From Marinospirillum sp. (GTDB taxonomy: Bacteria; Pseudomonadota; Gammaproteobacteria; Pseudomonadales; Halomonadaceae), in the NCBI GenBank assembly GCA_007116865.1, contig SKHR01000231.1, positions 1 through 14,596 on the forward strand: 14,596 nt of DNA, read 5' to 3'. Made by a program: the position numbers and the translations under genes. Position 1 is the first letter of the stretch. Every line of letters starts with the position of its first letter. Below are positions 1-7,180 of the stretch, piece by piece. Under the pieces are notes generated by a model, which saw only the letters and a program-made list of their open reading frames with translations, ran no database searches and had not been told where the DNA came from.

Positions 1-285
1 GCCTTGGGTGCCTGGTTAGGTCACCAGCAGTGGTTTGATACCACCGGCATAGAGTTTGCCTTGGTCGCTTTGTTTATTGTTTTGTGCATCGAGCAGTATC
101 GCTCGTTGCAGTCTGCTTTTCCGGTGCTGGCCGGTTTGGCGGCAGGTGGTTTGGTGGTCTGGTTATTGCCCGCCAGTCAGCAGTTGCTGTTTGCGATCGT
201 GCTGGTTTGTGCCGCTTTACTCTGGCAATACCCCAGTCGTCGCCATCTTTATGAGATCTATCAAGCAAAGGATGAGCAGCCGTGA
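1..285 (+). CDS. azlC: AzlC-family branched-chain amino acid exporter subunit, C-terminal part (5' end outside window)
   Basis: The reading frame is open from the first base, so only the last 94 codons are visible; the true start lies upstream. The fragment is very hydrophobic, with about three membrane segments, and ends in a short charged cytoplasmic tail (YEIYQAKDEQP). In this family (AzlC in Bacillus, YgaZ in E. coli) the large membrane subunit pairs with a small AzlD/YgaH subunit to export branched-chain amino acids such as valine. The identification rests partly on the neighbour: the next gene is a clear AzlD-like protein whose GTG start overlaps this stop by 4 bp (GTGA), which implies translational coupling and a two-subunit transporter. 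Family assignment from the fragment alone would be weaker. Confidence 0.8.
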   Translation, partial: ALGAWLGHQQWFDTTGIEFALVALFIVLCIEQYRSLQSAFPVLAGLAAGGLVVWLLPASQQLLFAIVLVCAALLWQYPSRRHLYEIYQAKDEQP

Positions 286-626
286 GCCAGAGCTACTTGT
301 TTAGTTTTATCGCCGTAGCAGCCTTAGCCACCTTCCTGACTCGCCTGTTGCCTTTTGTGCTCTTGGGTGAGTACAGCCGCCACCCCCTGGTGCAACATTT
401 TGGCCGCTACTTGCCAGCGGCGATCATGGCCTTGTTAGTGGCAGTGTTTTTGCTGCGTAGCGCCGAATGGACGCCCCCGGTTTGGGGACTGGAAGCGCTG
501 ATCCCTGCGCTTCTGGTGGTATGGGTACACTGGCGCTGGCGCAATGCGCTGTTATCTATGCTGCTGGGCACGGCCAGTTATATGCTGGGTCAGCAGTGGC
601 TGCTCAACTCAGTAACATGGCTGTGA
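282..626 (+). CDS. azlD: AzlD-family small subunit of branched-chain amino acid exporter
   Basis: A 114-residue integral membrane protein of normal AzlD length. About four hydrophobic segments are visible (roughly residues 3-25, 42-59, 69-82 and 88-104). The family-typical TRLLPF motif lies near the end of the first segment (residues 20-25). AzlD/YgaH proteins work with AzlC/YgaZ as a two-component exporter of branched-chain amino acids in the inner membrane. The start is GTG at 282, inside the overlap with the azlC stop, so the gene is probably translated by coupling. Its last 23 bp overlap the 3' end of the convergent GntP-family permease. The exact substrate cannot be read from sequence. 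Confidence 0.88.
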   Translation: MSQSYLFSFIAVAALATFLTRLLPFVLLGEYSRHPLVQHFGRYLPAAIMALLVAVFLLRSAEWTPPVWGLEALIPALLVVWVHWRWRNALLSMLLGTASYMLGQQWLLNSVTWL

Positions 627-1965
627 ACACCACGATCAGGGCAGCGACCAGCGGGGCTAGTACGGTGACCACAAACACATCTTTATAGGCCTCGCGGTGG
701 GTGAGTCCCATCAGGGTGAACAGCGCGATCACCGCGCCTGAGTGGGGCAGCGAGTCCAGTCCGCCAGCCGCCAGGTTGGCGATCCGGTGCAGCAGTTCAG
801 GTGCAACACCCGCCTCAAGGTAAGCTGGTGCCAGGCTCGACATAAAGATCTGCAACCCGCCTGAGGCAGATCCGGTGATGCCGGAAATGAGATTGGCCGA
901 CAGAAAAACGGATAACAGGGGGGGCAAGGACAGGTTCAATAGCCAGTCTGCAAAGGCATGGTACCCCGCCGTCTGAATGACAACGCCACCAAAACCGATC
1001 ACCGCCGCGGTATTGATCAGGGGTAATAGCGCATCATCTGCCCCCTGTCCGGCCGTTTGTACAAAGTTCTTGCGTACCGGCGGGAAGAGCAGATAACAGA
1101 GCGCGGCACCACTTAACAGGGCCAGGCTGGACCAGAGAATGGGCTGGGTCAGGGCAAAGGTGATCCAGTCTGCACGCAGGCCGCCCATTTGTAGCAAACG
1201 CGGCATCAGAATGATCAAAAGCACCAGCAGCACCGGTGTGAAGGATTTGAGTCCGCCGGGAAGCGCAGTACCTTGTTGCGAGGCTAAAGCCGCCATTTGC
1301 TCATCTTTCGGGGTGGCTTGATAACCTTCCCCGGCGGCCAGGGATTGGCGCCATTGGTGCTGCAAATAGAGCATGCCAAAAACGGCCATCAGCAAACCAC
1401 CCAGCACGCCATACCAGCCACCGGCAAATAGGTCCGTGCCCAGTGCGTTAGCACCGATGACGTTATGTATTGAGGGGGTGCCGGGCAAAGCGGTCATGGT
1501 GAAGGTGCCTGCGCCCAGCGCAATCGCAGCGGCATAGAGGCGGCGGGGAATATTGGCTTCACGCATCAGGGTGACACCGATGGGATACATGGTGAACATC
1601 ACTACAAACACCACCACGCCGCCATAGGTCAGCAGGGCACAGGCGAGCATCGCCACTAAAAGCGCCTGACGGGTGCCCAGCCAGTGGGTCACTGCCATGG
1701 CGACGCCCTGAGCAGCCTGGCTGGCGGCCATCACACGACCAAATAAAGCGCCACACAAGAACAGCAGCAGAAAGTTGCCAGCAAAACTGAAGGCACCAGA
1801 TGGGCCGAAAGGAAAGTGCTGTAAAAACACCGCTTGCAAGGCCAGTCCATTGGTCAGGCCGATGACCAGTACCGCGATCAGCACTGACAGCAAAATATTC
1901 ACGCCACGCAGTGCCAGGCCAATGAGCAAAGCCAGTCCAGCAATCAGGCCGAGGTGTCCAAGCAT
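604..1965 (-). CDS. GntP-family proton-coupled organic acid permease
   Basis: A 453-residue, almost wholly hydrophobic protein with more than ten membrane segments, the usual length for GntP-family (gluconate:H+ symporter) carriers. Recognisable stretches are LLTYGGVVVFVV and YPIGVTL in the first half, ALPGTPSIHNVIG around residue 160-175, and NLAAGGLDSLPHSGAVI followed by GLTHREAYKD near the C-terminus. These resemble the Pseudomonas GntP-type permeases encoded beside 3-hydroxybutyrate dehydrogenase more than classic gluconate permeases, so a short hydroxy-acid is a reasonable guess for the substrate. No such dehydrogenase is adjacent here. The ATG at 1965 is preceded by AAAGGAG six bases upstream. 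The 3' end overlaps azlD tail-to-tail by 23 bp. Confidence 0.85.
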   Translation of the reverse strand: MLGHLGLIAGLALLIGLALRGVNILLSVLIAVLVIGLTNGLALQAVFLQHFPFGPSGAFSFAGNFLLLFLCGALFGRVMAASQAAQGVAMAVTHWLGTRQALLVAMLACALLTYGGVVVFVVMFTMYPIGVTLMREANIPRRLYAAAIALGAGTFTMTALPGTPSIHNVIGANALGTDLFAGGWYGVLGGLLMAVFGMLYLQHQWRQSLAAGEGYQATPKDEQMAALASQQGTALPGGLKSFTPVLLVLLIILMPRLLQMGGLRADWITFALTQPILWSSLALLSGAALCYLLFPPVRKNFVQTAGQGADDALLPLINTAAVIGFGGVVIQTAGYHAFADWLLNLSLPPLLSVFLSANLISGITGSASGGLQIFMSSLAPAYLEAGVAPELLHRIANLAAGGLDSLPHSGAVIALFTLMGLTHREAYKDVFVVTVLAPLVAALIVVFTAMLLS

Positions 1966-2008
1966 GGGGTGCTCCTTTTATTCATGTTGTTATGGGCGTC
2001 ACAGTTCG

Positions 2009-2045
2009 TGAAGCTTAGCAAAAACTTCGATAAGATGAAGCTTCA
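2009..2045. repeat. Two copies of TGAAGCTT in the divergent gap
   Basis: The 103-bp gap between the GntP permease and the next gene (1966-2068) contains TGAAGCTT at 2009-2016 and again at 2036-2043. The second copy extends to the perfect 10-bp palindrome TGAAGCTTCA (2036-2045). The copies start 27 bp apart, roughly two and a half helical turns. A pair of palindromic sites between divergent genes could be an operator, but chance is possible and no regulator gene is adjacent. No convincing sigma-70 promoter was found here. Confidence 0.3.
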
Positions 2046-2068
2046 ATTGATGTTATCAGGAGAGTGGT

Positions 2069-3007
2069 GTGGTATTTCGAGGCCTAGGGCTCAGTGGTTT
2101 ATTGTGGTTGATTTTATCAACGCCAGGTTGGAGCTACGATAACCTGCAGCGCCCCAGTGGCGTGACTGCGTTTGATCTGGTGCAGCGTCTGGCTGAGGGT
2201 GGAGATCCCAGTCAGATGTGGCAGTCACTTTTTGCCGATGGGGTGATGGCCAATCTGAATATTCCCAGCGATCATGTGCGGGTGATTTTTTATGATGCCC
2301 AAACCGGTCAGCAGTTGCCGCGTGAGCATATCCGCCAGTTGATGGGTGCGACGCCCCATGATGGCATGGTGGAAATGCTGTTCATCGCTGAGGAGATGGC
2401 GGGGGGATCACTGCCGATGGAAATCGGCCAGCTGGTGGCTTTAATGGATGCTTCCTATCTGGCCAGCATGCGTCGTCCGCCAGCCATTGATGTCGAGTTT
2501 TATGATGTTCGCTGCGGCCCCCAGGGCCTAAGAGGTGGCGGGGTTTCAGGCAGTCGCCCGGATCAGCCCTGTGAGCCAGCGACTCGGAGCTACGGGCGTT
2601 CAACGCCGCAGGCTGAGGCTGGTCGTAAGTCAGCGGGTGCTTCGGCTCCAACTCAAAGCGCACCGAGATCCAGTGATCGCTGGGGATTGGATGTCAGCGA
2701 TGCGGTGCATCTGCCTGGATCACAGCGTCCCAGCAGCCAGCGCGCCCAGTTGGCACGTTTACAGGCTTTAGATTTACGCCCCAGCCACTGGCAAGACAAT
2801 GAAACCCTGCCAGTGATTGTGACAGGACGTGATGAAGCGGAGCTGATTGCCAGTGGAACGGCCGTGTTGAGCGAGATGGACAGGCTCGGTCTGGTAGATG
2901 TAGAGGAAGGCCCGATCCACATGGAAATCTACGGGGAAGAGTGGCTGCACGTCTACTTTTACCTGCGCACCGAAGCCCAGGGTGGAAAAAAGCCGTCAGG
3001 CTTCTGA
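2069..3007 (+). CDS. Unrecognised, probably exported protein with internal FYD-type repeats
   Basis: I do not recognise this 312-residue protein. It starts with GTG at 2069, supported by AGGAG six bases upstream. Residues 1-22 look like a signal peptide: MVFR, a hydrophobic core (LGLSGLLWLILS), then PGWS before the mature YDN. The mature part has an N-terminal domain (about 30-150) and a linker at about 150-225 rich in Ser, Pro, Arg, Gly and Gln. A C-terminal domain follows at about 226-300, and the tail is basic. A short strand-like motif recurs: VRVIFYD (70-76), IDVEFYD (140-146) and IHMEIYG (283-289). There are only two cysteines (149 and 168), both near the start of the linker, which could form a disulfide outside the cytoplasm. 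The 3' end overlaps the convergent dehydrogenase by 12 bp. Function unknown. Confidence 0.75.
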   Translation: MVFRGLGLSGLLWLILSTPGWSYDNLQRPSGVTAFDLVQRLAEGGDPSQMWQSLFADGVMANLNIPSDHVRVIFYDAQTGQQLPREHIRQLMGATPHDGMVEMLFIAEEMAGGSLPMEIGQLVALMDASYLASMRRPPAIDVEFYDVRCGPQGLRGGGVSGSRPDQPCEPATRSYGRSTPQAEAGRKSAGASAPTQSAPRSSDRWGLDVSDAVHLPGSQRPSSQRAQLARLQALDLRPSHWQDNETLPVIVTGRDEAELIASGTAVLSEMDRLGLVDVEEGPIHMEIYGEEWLHVYFYLRTEAQGGKKPSGF

Positions 3008-3739
3008 GTTCAGACGCGCAATCGCTACACTGGCACCCCCATCGACGACCAGGGTTTGCCCGGTGATGAAGGAGTTGTCCTCACTGAGCAGAAAGTTGAT
3101 TGCTTTGACCACCTCCGAGGTTGAGGCGACTCGACCCAGGGGGGTTGCCTGCTGCCAGACTCGGCGTGAGGCTGATTGAGCGTCCTGCATCCCAGCGGCA
3201 ACCGGGCCGGGTGCAACGGCGTTGACCAGAATCCCCTGATTCGCCAGTTCAACCGCCAGGGCGCGTGTCAGTGCCAGGATGGCACCTTTGCCCAGGGCAT
3301 AAAGACTGCGCTCTTGGGTGGTTCTCAGGCCATGAACCGAGGCCAGGTTGACCAGGTGTCCACCGCTGGACATGCGCTGAACACTGGCCTGCAATGCCAG
3401 AAAAACACCTTCAAGGTTGACGCCCATGAACTGCTTGACCTGTGTGGCGCTCAGGCTGGCAAAAGCCCCCCGCTCTATGCTGCCGGCCGCATTGACCACC
3501 CAGTCCAGCCTGGTGGTGTGCTGATCCAGTTGCAGAAAAGCCTGGGCAATTTGCTCAGGCTCTGCCAGGTCACAGGGCAGGTTGATGGCTTGCCAGTCTG
3601 CCTGCTCGGATTGGAGGCGGCTCAAGGCCTCGGGCAGGTCTAATAAAAAGACTTGGTCACCTGCTGCAAGACGGCTGCGGGCGAACTCACGTCCGATGCC
3701 ACCGGCAGCGCCCAGGATAAGGCCGGTACGACTTGGCAT
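2996..3739 (-). CDS. Short-chain dehydrogenase/reductase (SDR), NAD-type
   Basis: A 247-residue classical SDR oxidoreductase. The Rossmann glycine motif is GAAGGIG (10-16). The acidic residue ending strand two is Asp34 (FLLD), which favours NAD(H) over NADP(H). NAAG is at 83-86, and the catalytic tetrad is Asn108, Ser134 (ASVHG), Tyr147 and Lys151 (YALGK). The APGPV loop (176-180) and the TGQTLVVDGGA C-terminal signature (226-236) are present, so the enzyme should be active. The ASVHGL stretch is shared with 3-hydroxybutyrate dehydrogenases, but other substrate residues of that family are not evident, so the substrate is open. The ATG at 3739 follows GGGAGG about 8 nt upstream. It is divergent from the TAXI-TRAP operon and could act on the imported compound; that is inference. 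Confidence 0.88.
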   Translation of the reverse strand: MPSRTGLILGAAGGIGREFARSRLAAGDQVFLLDLPEALSRLQSEQADWQAINLPCDLAEPEQIAQAFLQLDQHTTRLDWVVNAAGSIERGAFASLSATQVKQFMGVNLEGVFLALQASVQRMSSGGHLVNLASVHGLRTTQERSLYALGKGAILALTRALAVELANQGILVNAVAPGPVAAGMQDAQSASRRVWQQATPLGRVASTSEVVKAINFLLSEDNSFITGQTLVVDGGASVAIARLNSEA

Positions 3740-3772
3740 TTGTGGTGCCTCCCTTTATATTGCGAGGGCGAC

Positions 3773-3801
3773 ATTATAAGACGGAGACTGGCTGGTCTAA
3801 A
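3773..3801 (-). promoter_or_regulatory. Putative sigma-70 promoter for the SDR gene
   Basis: Reading the minus strand, TTTAGA (3801-3796) is followed after 17 bp by a perfect TATAAT (3778-3773). Predicted transcription would begin near 3766, giving a leader of about 27 nt before the ATG at 3739 that includes the GGGAGG ribosome site. Spacing and the -10 are ideal; the -35 matches four of six bases. Confidence 0.5.
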
Positions 3802-3806
3802 ACCAG
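3792..3806. promoter_or_regulatory. Small palindrome over the SDR promoter -35
   Basis: CTGGT (3792-3796), five bases, then ACCAG (3802-3806) form a perfect 5-5-5 inverted repeat. The -35 element of the predicted SDR promoter lies in its centre. This is the expected position for a repressor operator. The arms are short, so chance is not excluded. Confidence 0.3.
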
Positions 3807-3808
3807 AA

Positions 3809-3841
3809 TTGAAAAAACCTCGATCTGACAAGGGTTTTCAA
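3809..3841. repeat. Imperfect inverted repeat upstream of the TAXI-TRAP operon
   Basis: TTGAAAAAACC at 3809-3819 and GGTTTTCAA at 3833-3841 pair over nine bases if two A residues bulge out of the first arm. It lies 32-64 bp before the TAXI receptor start. It may be an operator or a leader hairpin. It has no following T-run, so it is not an obvious terminator. Confidence 0.25.
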
Positions 3842-3872
3842 GTTTCCCCCCCTCTTTTGTTAAGGAGTCATC

Positions 3873-4853
3873 ATGTTTGGATTTGGAATCTTCCCTTCTG
3901 CACGTCAATGGACACTGGCCGCTGCGGCACTGGCGGTGGGTCTGGGTAGCACCAGCGCCGTGGCTGATACCCGTGTCACCTATAAATCGGCTTCAGCCGG
4001 TACCGCTTATTATCAGATGGGTGTGGAGCTGTCTGAAGCCGTGCGCCGTGGCACCAACGGGCAAATTCAACTGACCCTGGAAGAAAGTCAGGGCTCGGTG
4101 CAGAACGTGATGGAGGTAATGGCGCGTCAGGGCAACTACGTGTTCACTACCCCGCCCAGCCTGATCACCCAAGCGCTGGCGGGCGAAGGGCCGTTTGCAC
4201 AGCGCCAGAGCCCGCGTTTTCAGGATATTCGTGGTTTGTTTCCCATCCCGGCGATCACCATGCACTTTGTCGTCGCCAGTGATCAGGGTGTCATGTCACT
4301 GGAAGAACTGGCGGGCAAGCATATTTTGATTGGTCGTGGTACGTTTGGTGCCCGCGAAGCGCAGCGTTACCTGGAGCTTTTTGGCTTGATTGATCAGGTG
4401 CGTGTGGCGGATGCCCAGATTGGCAGTGGCCCGGATGCACTGAAAAACGGTCAGATTGATGCGTTTGTCACGGCCAGCTCTTTCCCCACCCCCAACGTGA
4501 TTGAAACCGCAGCCAGTCGGCCGGTTGCACTGGTCAGCCTGACCGATGAGCAGGTGGCAATGACGGGTGCAGCACGTCAGGTGATTCCTGCAGGCACCTA
4601 TGCGGGTGTCAATCAGGATGTGGTGACCACCTCCCTGCCTGTGATCGCCTACACCACTACTCAGATGGATGATGAAACCGCTTATCGTCTGACCCGGACC
4701 TTCTGGGAGCGCCGTGATCAGATGGCTCAGGAAACCCCCTGGTGGGGCGGCATCACGCCCGATATGGTCAACAATATTGCCGGCCAGCTGCACCCAGGCG
4801 CTTTGCGCTACTACGAGGAAGCGGGATTTGAGTTGTCGGATCATTTGCGCTGA
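3873..4853 (+). CDS. TAXI-family TRAP transporter solute-binding receptor
   Basis: A 326-residue periplasmic binding protein of the TAXI (TRAP-associated extracytoplasmic immunogenic) type. A signal peptide is clear: basic Arg11, hydrophobic core 13-25, and AVA cleavage after about residue 31. The mature N-terminus has the family-like strand and ligand loop TYKSASAGTAYYQMG (about 36-50), followed by the QGSVQNV stretch (about 83-89). Such receptors capture a substrate in the periplasm and deliver it to a sodium- or proton-driven permease. The ATG at 3873 has AAGGAG five bases upstream. The permease gene follows 12 bp downstream, so the two form an operon. TAXI substrates are poorly known and often dicarboxylates or amino acids; nothing here fixes the ligand. 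Confidence 0.9.
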   Translation: MFGFGIFPSARQWTLAAAALAVGLGSTSAVADTRVTYKSASAGTAYYQMGVELSEAVRRGTNGQIQLTLEESQGSVQNVMEVMARQGNYVFTTPPSLITQALAGEGPFAQRQSPRFQDIRGLFPIPAITMHFVVASDQGVMSLEELAGKHILIGRGTFGAREAQRYLELFGLIDQVRVADAQIGSGPDALKNGQIDAFVTASSFPTPNVIETAASRPVALVSLTDEQVAMTGAARQVIPAGTYAGVNQDVVTTSLPVIAYTTTQMDDETAYRLTRTFWERRDQMAQETPWWGGITPDMVNNIAGQLHPGALRYYEEAGFELSDHLR

Positions 4854-4865
4854 TCCGGAGGATCA

Positions 4866-6674
4866 ATGTTTGCATCGAATGCAGTGAAGGCGGACACGGA
4901 GGCCGCCGTTCAGGACGACTTGCGTCCGCACTGGATATGGATTGCCCTTGGCGCTAGCACGCTGGTTTTTCACCTGGGATTGATTTTTTACGGCCTGACC
5001 CCGGCGTTGGTCAGTCGTCCCATTCACATGGCCTTGGCCTTGCCCTGGATTCTGGTGTATGCCGCCAAAACACCCTGGCAGCGTTATAGCGGCCTGCTGC
5101 TGACCGGGCTGGGCATTTTGGCCTGTGCGTATATCGCCTGGAATGAACGGGCCTTATCTGATCAGTACGGCTTTGTTGATACCCATCTGCAAATGCTGAT
5201 CGGTGTGTTCCTGATTTTTCTTGCACTGGAGGCTGCACGCCGTGCCATCGGCTGGCCTCTGCCTTTGGTGGCTTTGGGTGCGCTGGCCTACGCAGTGTTT
5301 GGTCAGCATATCCCCGGTGAGTTTGGTCATCCCGGTTTGCCGATGCAGAGTTTTGTCGGCACCCTGACCCTGGCTGAAGGGGGCTTGTGGGGTTCACTCA
5401 CCGGCGTGAGTGTGGGTGTGGTGGCGGTGTTTGTGATCTTTGGTGCGGTGCTCAATGCCGGTGAAGCGGGCAAGGGGTTTATGAACCTGGCCAGTGCGGT
5501 CGCCGGACGCTTGACCGGTGGTGCGGCCAAGGTGTCAGTGGTTTCATCTGCCTTTATGGGCTCCATTTCCGGCTCGGCCTCGGCCAATGTGGCCAGCACT
5601 GGAGCGATCACGATTCCCAGCATGGTGCGCCTGGGTTACCCGCGCACGCTCGCGGGATCGGTCGAAGCCGTGGCTTCATCCGGGGGGCAGATCATGCCAC
5701 CCTTGATGGGGGCGGGTGCGTTTGTGATGGTGGAGCTGACCGGCACCCCCTACACCCAGATCATGGCGGCGGCGCTGATTCCGGCACTGCTCTACTTTGC
5801 TACGGTGTGGATGGGGATCAATGCCTATGCAACCCGCCATGACTTGCGGCCTATGCCTGCGAGTGAACAGCCCAGTGCGCGGGATGTCTGGATCACCTCG
5901 ATCTTCTTTGCCCTGCCTTTTGGGTTGCTGCTGGAGCGTATTTTTGTCGGTGGTTATACCCCGCAGTATGCCGCCAGCCTGGCGATCCTGGTTGGCTTTG
6001 TGCTGCTATTGATTGATGTGCGGCTCAAGTTCAGTGCGGCTGATTTCTGGCGACGCATGATTGATACGCTGATCACCACCGGGCGTCAGGTTTCAGTGAT
6101 CGCCGCGATCATCATTTGTGCTTCACTGGTGATCGGTGTGCTCTCGCTGACCGGGCTGGGGGTCAAGATCACCTCGGCCATCCTGTCGTTATCCAATGAT
6201 ATGCTTTGGCCTGCTTTATTGCTGACTGCCCTGGCTTGCCTGGTGTTGGGCATGGAAGTGCCGACCACTGCGGCTTATGTGATTTGTGTGTCGGTGGCCG
6301 GGCCTGCGCTCACCGCGCTGGGGTTAGAGCCTTTGCTGGCCCATCTGTTTGTGTTCTGGTTTGCCCTGTTATCCACCATCACCCCCCCGGTGTGCGGCTG
6401 TGTGTTCATTGCGGCTGGCATGGTGGAGGAAAACTGGTTGAAGGTGGCGGTCAAGGCCATGGCGCTGGGCATCGGTTTGTACATTATTCCGATGGCAATG
6501 GTTGCCAATCCTGAGATCATCGCTTTGGCCTCCAACCCCTGGGGAGCGGTGCTAGGCGGAGTCAAACTGGGCATAGGTTTGGGCGCGATTTCCTTTGGCG
6601 TGATCGCTCGCAAAGCGGCCTGGCTGCGTGTGCTGCTGGTTCTGGTTGGTGCAGCAATTATTTTTCTGCTCTAG
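4866..6674 (+). CDS. TRAP transporter fused permease (DctQ-DctM type), TAXI-associated
   Basis: A 602-residue polytopic membrane protein fusing a small DctQ-like N-terminal part (about residues 20-145, four hydrophobic segments) to a large DctM-like part (about 150-602). Diagnostic TRAP motifs are present as two inverted-topology copies: MGSISGSASANVASTGAI with GQIMPPLMGAGAF in the first half (231-285), and GMEVPTTAAYV with TITPPVCGC in the second (about 460-510). It moves the ligand delivered by the TAXI receptor across the inner membrane with an ion gradient. CGGAGG four bases upstream of the ATG supports the start. At the lower end of fused-permease length but apparently complete. Its TAG stop shares the palindrome CTAG with the stop of the convergent gene. 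Confidence 0.92.
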   Translation: MFASNAVKADTEAAVQDDLRPHWIWIALGASTLVFHLGLIFYGLTPALVSRPIHMALALPWILVYAAKTPWQRYSGLLLTGLGILACAYIAWNERALSDQYGFVDTHLQMLIGVFLIFLALEAARRAIGWPLPLVALGALAYAVFGQHIPGEFGHPGLPMQSFVGTLTLAEGGLWGSLTGVSVGVVAVFVIFGAVLNAGEAGKGFMNLASAVAGRLTGGAAKVSVVSSAFMGSISGSASANVASTGAITIPSMVRLGYPRTLAGSVEAVASSGGQIMPPLMGAGAFVMVELTGTPYTQIMAAALIPALLYFATVWMGINAYATRHDLRPMPASEQPSARDVWITSIFFALPFGLLLERIFVGGYTPQYAASLAILVGFVLLLIDVRLKFSAADFWRRMIDTLITTGRQVSVIAAIIICASLVIGVLSLTGLGVKITSAILSLSNDMLWPALLLTALACLVLGMEVPTTAAYVICVSVAGPALTALGLEPLLAHLFVFWFALLSTITPPVCGCVFIAAGMVEENWLKVAVKAMALGIGLYIIPMAMVANPEIIALASNPWGAVLGGVKLGIGLGAISFGVIARKAAWLRVLLVLVGAAIIFLL

Positions 6675-7180
6675 CTTTGTTCTGATCGTGCGATCAGTGC
6701 CCATACATCCACTGGTGCGCCCAACGGGCGCACCTCTCTCAGCACTTCGGCATGGCGAGAGAGCAGATGACTGAAAACGATGCCCGCCTCTATCTGGCCC
6801 TGCACCAGAGCTTCTCCCACCTGAGCCACCCCCGGCCATTGATCGTTGACCTGAGCATAGGCCGATAAATCGGCGTAAAAACGGGTTGCGGGCATCACGT
6901 CCACCTGGCGGCGCGTGCAGTCTTGGCGCTCACACAGGCTGAGCGGCTGGCTGGCCGCGACAAAAGCCTCAATCGGCGTTAACAGCCGCTGATACTGACC
7001 GACCAGGCGCGCGTAGTCCGGGTGGGCCGTACAAATTAACAGGTGTTCAGCCTGCTGTGCCAGCAAAGCCGCAAACCCCTGATCAAAGTCGGATACCAGC
7101 AGGGGTTCGGCCTGGGGCTTGTGCTGTTGTAGCACCCAGGCATGATTGCTTTGGGAGGGCCCCAGGGTGATCACACGCAT
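6671..7180 (-). CDS. Small protein with prephenate-dehydratase/type 2 binding-protein-like fold (tentative)
   Basis: A 169-residue soluble protein without signal peptide. Its first strand and loop, RVITLGPSQSNHAW, resembles the start of prephenate dehydratase and BacA-type domains (LGPxGT...). The pattern FDQGFAALLAQQAEHLLIC followed later by VGEALVQGQIEAGIVFS matches the two-lobed layout of that fold. The catalytic Thr-Arg-Phe signature of true prephenate dehydratases is not evident, so it is more likely a ligand-binding or divergent relative than a phenylalanine enzyme. It is the last gene of the cpxRA-like operon: its ATG lies inside the 3' end of the kinase gene (10-bp overlap). At the other end it meets the TRAP permease stop. 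The fold call is by eye only. Confidence 0.6.
   Translation of the reverse strand: MRVITLGPSQSNHAWVLQQHKPQAEPLLVSDFDQGFAALLAQQAEHLLICTAHPDYARLVGQYQRLLTPIEAFVAASQPLSLCERQDCTRRQVDVMPATRFYADLSAYAQVNDQWPGVAQVGEALVQGQIEAGIVFSHLLSRHAEVLREVRPLGAPVDVWALIARSEQS

Noticed and set aside
3176..3643. A 155-codon plus-strand open frame across the SDR gene
   Set aside because: It is antisense to a gene with intact catalytic motifs, and its translation shows no recognisable protein features.
2996..3739. Calling the SDR a 3-hydroxybutyrate dehydrogenase because of ASVHGL and the nearby GntP permease
   Set aside because: Substrate-pocket residues typical of that enzyme (for example the Gln after NNAG and the Lys before the catalytic Tyr region) are not matched, and another gene separates the two. 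Generic SDR is safer.
4296..4844. A 182-codon minus-strand open frame across the TAXI receptor gene
   Set aside because: It is the antisense shadow of a clearly coding gene and has no ribosome site or domain-like pattern.
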